Source of the DNA: Lagopus muta | Lineage: Eukaryota > Chordata > Aves > Galliformes > Phasianidae | Assembly (NCBI RefSeq): GCF_023343835.1 | Contig: NC_064448.1 | Span: 13,733,531-13,797,530, forward strand | Length of the DNA stretch: 64,000 nucleotides | Reading direction: 5' to 3' | Shown here: positions 55,975-64,000 of the stretch, piece by piece | Position numbering within the stretch: the stretch's first letter is position 1 | Layout: every line of letters starts with the position of its first letter | Position numbers and translations under genes: made by a program | The notes under the pieces: generated by a model | The model's database searches: none | What the model was told of the DNA's origin: nothing | Seen by the model: only the letters and a program-made list of their open reading frames with translations

Positions 55975-56595
55975 GCAGCCCGGAAGGCCAACCTGTCCTG
56001 GGCTGCATCCAGACAAGTGTGACCAGCAGGTCGAGGGAGGTGCAGCCCCTCTGCTCTGCTCTGCTGAGACCCCACCTGGAGCACTGCGTCCAGTTCTGGA
56101 GCCCCTGACACAAGAAGGACGTGGAGCTGTGGGAGCAGGTCCAGAGGAGGGCCATGGAGATGATCGGAGGGCTGGAGCACCTCCTCTGTGAGGACAGGCT
56201 GGGAGAGCTGGGGCTCTGCAGCATGGAGAAGAGAAGGATTTGAGGAGACCTTACAGCAACCTTCCAGTACCTGAAGGAGCCTAGAGAGAAGCTGGGGAGG
56301 GACTTCTTAAAAGGGCATGAAGCGACAGGACAAGGGGAAATGTTTTAAACTGGAAGATAACTGATTTAGACAGATTCAGGAGGAAACTCTTTACTGTGAG
56401 AGTGGTGAGGCACTGGAATAGGTTTCCCAGCAAGGCTGTGGATGCTTCCTCCCTGGGAGCACTGAAGGCCAGGCTGGATGGGCTGTGAGCAACCTTGGCT
56501 AGAGGAAGGTGTCCCTGCCTATAGCAGGGGGTTGGAAACAGGTGATCTTAAAGGTCCCTTACAATCCAAACCATTCTATGATACGATTCTATGAC
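55975..56595 (+). mobile_element. CR1 LINE, 3' fragment
   Basis: Begins in the CR1 stretch for [10 protein letters not shown] (AGGCCAACCTGTCCTGGGCT) and continues through GACCCCACCTGGAGCACTGC and GGAGAGCTGGGGCTCTGCAG. It ends CCATTCTATGATACGATTCT. Confidence 0.9.
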
Positions 56596-56599
56596 ACTG

Positions 56600-59085
56600 T
56601 GTTGTCTTGCTCTTTGCTACAGCTGCCCTCAAATTTCTACACATTACTAAAACAACAACACAAACCAACAACACAAACCGTGCCTGTATGCTAAGGAAAA
56701 GAAATTGTACGACTGTGAAGCATCACCACCTGGTAACTCTTACCATTACAGTACCACAGACCTTAATGCAGTTTGCATGCAAGCACTTACCACCTCCTCT
56801 CCATGCAACATTATTTTGGAAATAGTAGAGCTAAAGGAGATGGCTGCGTGGGAAGCAAGCCTAAATCAGATTCAAAGCAACATCTTGAACTAAATTATTC
56901 ATTTCCATACAGAGCAGAAATTTATTAATAGAAAACACAATATGATCTATGCAAGCAGGCAATGGTTTTGAGTACTTTGTGTAATTGGATTAAGTCTTAA
57001 ATTAGAGAAACGCTGGGTGAGAACCAAGAGCAGCAGCAGAACAGGGTGTGTAATCTGGTTACATAAACACGAAAGCATCAGGGGACAAAGGTGCTGCCGA
57101 GCTATCCCCAAGCCACTGTTTTATACACAAACAAACTTTCATGTGCTGCTGTTGCAAAGGCACATGATGTTGAAGGACAGACCTAGTCCATCTGCAACCC
57201 TAACTCTGTCAGCCCAGAGGGAAATGGGAAGTCACCTCCAAAATCTGTCAGAGAACAGGTCAAAGCTCTGCAGCCAAATGAACTGAAATCAAGTGACCTT
57301 TAAGAGATATATAGCTGACAGGTTGGGCTTGGGTTCCAAAATCAAAGAACAAACTCCCCAGGAGCACAGAACGCTGAGCTCAATAGCAACTAAGCAGTTA
57401 ATGACAACACCTGCGAGCTGGAAACGGAACAAAAGAAGAACTGTGCTCTTCCCTCTCCAGCCCTGTGTTCTGTAAAGCTGGTAAGGCCTCTGCTCTCTTG
57501 TGCTCCAGTGAAGCATCCAGAATTTTGAGAGAGGCACTCAACATGGGTGAAGGCACGTGTGGTGCTTCTTCCTCATGTTCTGAGGGTAAATCCCCTCTTC
57601 CACAGCCAATACAGGAAAACTGCAGCTTTCTAGCTGAGGGTGAATGAATCCACCTAGAGATCTGCTCTTGTCTGCAAAACCTTTCAGCAGGTCAGCTGTT
57701 TCCAGCACTGCCATCACTGTTTTGAGCCAGCAGAGTCTTCTGACACTGAGTGTGTCAGTGCTTTGAGCCTTCCCCAGGGCTGCAAATAGAAGAGGCTAAG
57801 GCCTCCAGCCCCTAAAAGTGGGCTCAAAGTGCCACGTCCAGCACACACAATATTGCAAACATGAATCCTATACAAACATGACCTGAGTATGCTATAATAC
57901 ACAGGCAAGTCTAAAACTTTTGGCATGACCACTAGACCCCAGACCATCTTAAACCCTCAAAAACAACTTGAAAGATGAGCCGGGGCTCACACTTCAGCCA
58001 AGGTCAGCCTGTCTGCAGACACTGTGCTGACGACTAGGAACATCTTAAAATCTTTTGAAGAAGAGAAAGCAGGGAGATGCTCTGTGCTTCCAAACCTGCA
58101 GTGTCCCCAGGAATTAGAACTGTGCCCAACTGCATTGAGTTGTACCCACTATCACAATTACTCATTAGCTGCTCTGAAACACCATTAATGGGTGTTGCGT
58201 AACGGATAGAAACAGATCAATCACTGTTAGTGGAAAAGCACCATTCATTTTTCTGAAGGCAGGAAGGAGGCAAAGCCCTTTCTCAACCTAAAGCACATAC
58301 ATTTGCTGTGATGAAAAAATTCATGGACAGGAATACAATTTAAAAAAAGCACAGGAACCTCCAATACTTCTGTATAAGCAACTGCTTTAGTACATTATCA
58401 CAGGCATTCTGAAAGCAAGAGCATGTTTACATAAATCCCACTGAAGGTTCATGTTCTGATATTTAAGAATGAACAGTCTGAGCAATGTAAAGTCCATCCA
58501 GTGCAAACCCTCCAGAACTCAGTATGGCGGTGTCACACTAAGAGGGAGCTTTTAGATGGAGAGCCTGAGATGGGAGAAATTGGAGGGAAGCTTCCCAACA
58601 AATGAGAGCTATTGATAAATAAATCAGAAATAAAATTTGATTTTCATCATTTTTAGCCTCATATTTCTGTTGCTGGCATGTTAGCAGAAGCCAAAGTCAG
58701 TATCTTAGTGATGTGACACTAAAAAGACAAGGGGCAGCTTCTGCTTTAGTAGTCATAAAAAAATGTTGCTTCCTGGATTCAGAACATCTGTGTTGTTAAT
58801 CTCAATCCAGCACTTTCAACAAGAGAGTGAAAGAGCTCACTGTACAAATTAGAAGCACAAAGGTCTTTAATATCCTAGACAAATATTTCAGTGCTGCTGA
58901 GAACAACTCCCCTGGTATTCATATAGAGAAGGCAAATGCTTCCTCAAAATGATGAAGTTTCATATTATTTCACTGCAACATACAAAAGGTGCTTTATACC
59001 ACCTTGTATTCAAGGCTGCTGTGTAGCAACCACAAACTGCATTTAATGGCTTCATTAAAAAATGAACTGTCTTTACCAACAATGT
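56600..59085. other. AT-rich intronic stretch, nothing recognisable
   Basis: No exon or repeat seen. Confidence 0.5.
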
Positions 59086-59089
59086 ACAG

Positions 59090-59872
59090 TGAGGCTGAGT
59101 GCACCCGCAGCGAGCTTGGAGACAACCCCAAGCAGAGCGGTGCAGCTGATACAACAAAAGGAAGGGATGCCATTCAAATGGACCTGGACAGGGTTGAGAA
59201 CCTCATGTGAGAACCTCATGAGGTACAAGGCCAAGCACAGGGTGTATCACCCGGCTTGTGACTAATATCTGCCTTTGTTGATATTAGGAGAACTCTTTGA
59301 GAGCAGCCTTGTGGACAAACAGTTGGGGGTCCTGGTGTACGAAAAGCTGGGCATGAGCCAGCAGCGTGCTCCTGCAGCCTGGAAGGCCAACAGTGCCCTG
59401 CATCAATAGAGAAGGGCCAGCAGGGCAAGGCAGGGGATCGTCCTCTGCTCTGCCCATGAGACTTCATCTGCAGTACTGCACCGGGGTCTGAGGCAACCAG
59501 CACAAAAAGATGTGGAGTTATTGGAGCAGGTCCAGAGGAGGTCACAAAGATGCTCAGAGGGCTGGAGCACTTCTGCTACAAAGACAGACTGAGGGAGCTG
59601 GGCTTGTTCAGCCTGGAGAAGACTCCAGGGAGACCTCACTGCAGACTTCTAGTACTTGAAAGGTTATAAACAGGAGAACAACTTTTTACACAGTCTGATA
59701 GCGATAGGACAAGGGGGGATGGTTTTACACTAAGAGAAGGGAAACTCAGGTCAGATGTGAGGAGGAAATTCTTTACTCAGAGGTTGATGAGGCCCTGGCA
59801 CTGCTGCCCAGAGAAGCGTGGGTGCCTCCATCCCTTTGAGGCCAGGCTGGATGGGGCCCTGGGTTAACCTGT
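59090..59872 (+). mobile_element. CR1 LINE, outer copy, left part
   Basis: Starts GGCTGAGTGCACCCGCAGC and runs through the C-terminal coding tract to GGCTGGATGGGGCCCTGGG, where the next CR1 copy interrupts it. Its 3' end resumes at 60498. Confidence 0.85.
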
Positions 59873-60497
59873 TAGTTAACGCTCAGCTGAACGTGAGCCA
59901 GCAGTGAGCCCAGCTGGCCAAGAAGCCAATGGCATCCTGGCTTGTGTCAGAAACTGCACAGCCAGCAGGAGGTGATCGCACCTCTGCAGCCAGCACTGGT
60001 GAGGCCGCACCTCGAGTGCTGTGTTCAGTGCTGGGCCCTTGACTACAAGAAAGACACTGAGACCATGGAGCGCATCCAAAGAATGGCAACGAAGCTGTGA
60101 GGGGTCTGGAGCACCAGATTACGAGGAGCAGTTGAGGGAACTGAGATGGTTCAGCCTGGAGAAGAAGAGGTTCAGAGGAAACCTTGTCACTCTCAACAAC
60201 TCTCTGAAAGGAGGCTGAGCAAGGTGGGGGTTGGCCTCTGCTCCCAGGACACTGGTGGCCCCAAATTGCACCAGGGGAGTCTCAAGGTTGGATAGTGGGA
60301 AAGACTTATTCTCTGAGAGTGGTGAGGTATTGGAATGGGCTGCCCAGGGACGTGGAAGAGTCCCTGTCCCTGGAGGTTTTCAAGAAGCCTGGAGATGTGG
60401 TACTTAGGGACATGGTTTAATGGGCAATATCGGTGGTAGGCGGACAGTTGGATCAGATGACCTTTGAGGTCTTTTCCAACCTTAATGATTCTATGAT
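59873..60497 (+). mobile_element. CR1 LINE, inner copy inserted in another CR1
   Basis: Begins GTTAACGCTCAGCTGAACGT, inside the CR1 coding tract, and ends in a complete CR1 3' end (CAACCTTAATGATTCTATGA). Same strand as the host copy. Confidence 0.8.
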
Positions 60498-60580
60498 CTG
60501 GTGGGTGGCAAACAGCCCACAGCTGGGGTTGAGGTGCTGCAAAGTTCCTTCCAAGCCAAGCTGTTCTAAGATTCTATGAA
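60498..60580 (+). mobile_element. CR1 LINE, outer copy, right part
   Basis: CTGGTGGGTGGCAAACAGCC is what normally follows GGGGCCCTGGGCAGCCTGAT in CR1. It ends GTTCTAAGATTCTATGAAG and completes the copy interrupted at 59872. Confidence 0.75.
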
Positions 60581-60584
60581 GTTT

Positions 60585-63500
60585 CTACTCAATGTCTATG
60601 ACATCAGCTACCGCACAATGCGTTGTTTCCAATCACCCCTCAACATCATTTCCTACTGCACCAGCAAGCAAAATTAAAGCAAAGACATTGGGCAAGGATA
60701 TGAAAGCTTCTAAAAATCCAGATTGAAAAGCTTAGAACACATGTATCTCTGGGAAAGCACCAAAATAAAATCAGTAGAAACATCTATTTATTTATTGAAA
60801 AATTATACCTTCCAATAGAGAAAAGTGACAAAAAATTGTTCAGTAAACTGTCATTAACTTCAAACATTTTGCTGTAGTATTGCCTATGCCAGTGGAAAAA
60901 CAAGTATCTCTGCAATTCCAATTGATTCCAGCAACGCACAACAGCAAGTTGTTGTACAGGGGAGCTTTCTTTGCCCTGTGGGTTTGTACTTGTCTTGCCT
61001 CTTCTGTTTCAGCTGAACTATGTCCTGGATGCATGTCCTGGATTTCCTTATTCCCGCCTCTTCCATACCTCGTGAGCTTTCTGCAAATGTTCTGCCAAAA
61101 CCCAAATCCCTCTCCACACCTCAGGTCCTCATCTGTCTGGTGCATGCTGGAGAGCAAAACACTTCTCTCCCTTCCCGTGGGCGGCAAAGTACTAGCTAGA
61201 GATCAAGTTAAATACTAGCTTATGTCAGACTGGAAAATAACACTGACTTATTTAGTCTTGCAAAAATATCAGTGTATTCCTTCGTCAGTATTTAGGCAAA
61301 ACACCTGGAGAAGGGGGAAGAGATTGAGACTAACTCAGAACACCTCAAAGCAGCTAACGAGGGTCTGTAGATAATAATAAAAGCACAAAGCACTAGTACA
61401 GCTCTATTAACCGTGCAGGTCACCACACCATCTGTCCATCAGCAACCCAGAGCATTTAATCCACCATCTGCCTGCTAACATTAGAAGAAGCCAAACATAG
61501 ATTTCATTAGGGTACATAGCTTTCAAGCAAAATGCAGGTCCCAGATTTAGGTTAATATGTTTTATTTCTGAGAATAACCCAGATTCATATTGTTAAAGAC
61601 CCCTAAGCCACCATGCTAGCTTTCCTCTTTATCTCCACAGCAAACAGTTATCAGATTATGTGGGGGTTGCTTCAGCTGATGCCCAGGCAATCTGTTATTT
61701 GTCATGGTTAACTGCACCTGCTTGTAGATAAACAGCACAAGAAAGCCAGGACACCTGTATCTGCAAGGCACTGTGATGCAGCCAAGCTAAAACCTTCTTC
61801 ACCCCACATTAACTCAGAATAACAAACTTCAGAGGCAAGAGGATGTTTGCTCTGTGGTGGTAGTACCTTGCTGTCAAGTGGGATGGACAGTGGGCATTAG
61901 GTTATGCACACCCAATCCTGGCAAGTTGCTCCAAACTGAAAACAATTACGCTGGGAAATTAATAGAGCTTCACAATGGCAGCATCCATTCTTTTCCAAAG
62001 GAGAAGAAGTGACACATGCCACAGCTTTACAGAAAGCAGCATCCCTAACCTGTGTGCCTGGCACCACACAACTCCCAGAATCACTGTTCAGGCCAACTGC
62101 ACGCTCATCAGCTGGGATCAAACTAAACACTTCTCTGAGTCATAAACACTGACAGCTCCAGAAAACGCTCTGTAACTCCAGCTGCCAGAAGGAGCCCAGG
62201 AAGCACTGCAGGACAAACAGGCTCTGGGGCTGCGGGGTGGGCTCCAGCCTGAGCACAGCACTGCTCCCAGCAGCCCTGCTGGCCGCCGGCAGCCTGAGCA
62301 CAGCCCAGGATGTGGCCGCCTCAGCACGGCTGGGCCCCCTCAGCTCAGCTCCTTCACCCACACCGCAGGGCTGCTGCTCGCAGGTCTGTCCTGCAAACCA
62401 CCCACTGACAGAACTCGAGAAAAAACAATATGTGAAAGAGCAGCCTTGTTCAGAAGATCAGATCTGAGGGTGACTTTTCCACTTGTGTGGAAATGAGCAA
62501 GTTCCAAATGATGAAATGAGCCATGAGCCCAGGCACAGACACCGCTTTATCTCCACTTAAAGTGGCTGGGTTTGGACTTGGTTAAAAAGCGAAAAGGCCT
62601 GAAATGCAAGTGTTTCATCACTGATGCCATGCTTTTCTAGTGCAAACAGTACATAATGTAAGATAATATGAATCCATCCCACAAATCCTCTAAACTCTGC
62701 TTCCGAATCAGACAGGGCCATTGCAGATGCCACAGCTGATGGAGAACATCTTTATGCTGCAACTGGAACATCAGCCCTCAGCAATCTGTGGCCAGCTTCT
62801 ACCTGATCTCCCTGCAGGACTCCAGACAAATGATCCCCTTGCTCAAGAGCTGTTAAGCCTTATGTTAAACAACAGGATTTCCATTCCTCTGAAAGCCCTA
62901 GCCTCTTTCACTTTGAGTTTCCCCTTCTGAAGCACAGGTGAAGAAAAATCCTACCACTTCCAAAGGGCCCTGAACAAGGCAGCTGGCTGTGCTTTACCAG
63001 ATCAAAAAGCCCTTTTGCACAGGGCAACAGGAGAGCTGGCTTCCAAGTTTAAACACTGTTCCTTGTACTAGCAACTGGGGCAGCACCCACAAGGAGCCAT
63101 CCCACCAGCTGTCTGCTCTGATATTTGTCAGGGCCTCAGCCAGCCCTGGTACGGCCCCAGAAACCACACCTCGTATGAAACTTAGAGAGAGGTGAGGCTG
63201 GGACATCGTCAGTCACATGAGACACCATATAACTTATTGCTGGAAAAAAAACCCATCTAAATGAATTACCAAGATGCTCCTGCAAGGAACATCTTGTCTC
63301 CTGCCCAACTGTTGTCATGGCCACCCGCTCACTGCTGATCTCAATCAAACACAGGCAGCAACAGGCGTGTCCTTCCCAGCCATGCTCCCCTGGGCCCCTG
63401 CTGCCCACCTCCAGCAGAGATGGAAAAGATGCAGAAATATAGAGACAAGATGGTGCAGGAAAGTGCCTTTTAAGCCCACTGCCTATCTTTAAGCACACTT

Positions 63501-64000
63501 TTATTAAAACCTATTTAAGCCAGAAAAGAACACTACTACCACTTCTGAGACTGCACGCTAGTTACATGCTAAGACTGGTAATTTTTAGTTTTGTAGACTT
63601 TAGGATAACATTAAAAGTCACAAGAAATCATGCTAGGAGCAATACAGCAACATGTGCCTGCCCAGATGAGATAGATGTACTTGTAATGTCTTACATCAAG
63701 AGATGGAAAAAATACGAACTGTCTTCTTATTACAATTGTGCTCCGCATAGGCTTGCAGAAAGCTTTCTACGCTCACCCACATTGACATACTTTCATTCAA
63801 AGCCACCCTGTGACACTGACAGACCCACCCCAGCTGCACTGCTGGGGTAATGCAGCCGTGGATGCTTGTCCTGTGCTGTGTCACCACTACAGGCAAGTCA
63901 GCATGGGAAATGAGCCTGTGCTCTATAAAGCACATCACATCATCTCAGCACTGCGCTCTGCCTAACCAAGAACGCATCCTGCATCTTGGAGGCTTGTGAT
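60585..64000. other. Right end of the window, probably NDRG3 intron
   Basis: No CpG island, exon or clear repeat. A local near-repeat of GCCTGAGCACAGC occurs twice within 62,240-62,310. The absence of a promoter-like region supports the NDRG3 start lying further right. Confidence 0.5.

Noticed and set aside
62230-62400. Local GC-rich patch as a possible NDRG3 promoter
   Set aside because: Too short and poor in CpG, with no first exon of NDRG3 nearby; looks like a small internal duplication.
47204-64000. Search for the NDRG3 N-terminal exons
   Set aside because: No segment encoding the expected LTEIKPLLNDK or QDFDCQ stretches was found by eye, so none was annotated.
1-64000. tRNA, rRNA, CRISPR, operon-type signals
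   Set aside because: None seen; the window is spliced vertebrate DNA.

Overview
The window is bird DNA, most likely from a galliform such as chicken or a close relative. Three vertebrate genes are recognisable by exon translation, and the interspersed repeats are almost all CR1 LINEs, the dominant avian retrotransposon. The three genes are PHF20 (+ strand, 3' part only), SLA2 (- strand, complete coding region) and NDRG3 (- strand, everything except the first ~31 codons). All assignments rest on reading the translated exons, checking that splice phases join, and comparing with the human proteins as remembered; no search was run.

Layout. 1-26,414: the last exons of PHF20, with the PHD finger and the conserved C-terminal coiled region, spread over long introns that hold several CR1 pieces. 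26,415-29,300: the tail-to-tail interval between PHF20 and SLA2, with several candidate polyadenylation signals on both strands. 29,691-31,723: SLA2, six compact coding exons with an SH3-SH2 layout. About 31,560-33,350: a large CpG island over the start of SLA2. 34,280-47,204: NDRG3, thirteen coding exons ending in a 1.3-kb 3' UTR. 47,205-64,000: very probably the long 5' intron(s) of NDRG3, holding an old LINE reverse-transcriptase relic, a retrovirus-like open region, a 1.8-kb CR1 with a readable reverse transcriptase, and further CR1s, one inserted inside another.

Function. PHF20 is a chromatin reader of the NSL/MOF acetyltransferase complex, SLA2 is a myristoylated adaptor that dampens antigen-receptor signalling, and NDRG3 is a non-catalytic alpha/beta-hydrolase-fold protein. 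They do not form a pathway. Their adjacency is informative: order and strands (+,-,-) match PHF20L1-SLA-NDRG1 on human 8q24. The block therefore looks like one half of a pair of regions made by the early vertebrate whole-genome duplications.

I found no tRNA, rRNA, CRISPR or prokaryote-type feature, and no convincing new protein-coding system. The points most worth a second look are the conserved paralogous block, two poorly conserved candidate PHF20 exons, the retrovirus-like open region, the ancient LINE relic, the nested CR1 pair, a 20-bp perfect inverted repeat around a T21 tract, and the size of the CpG island at a leukocyte gene.
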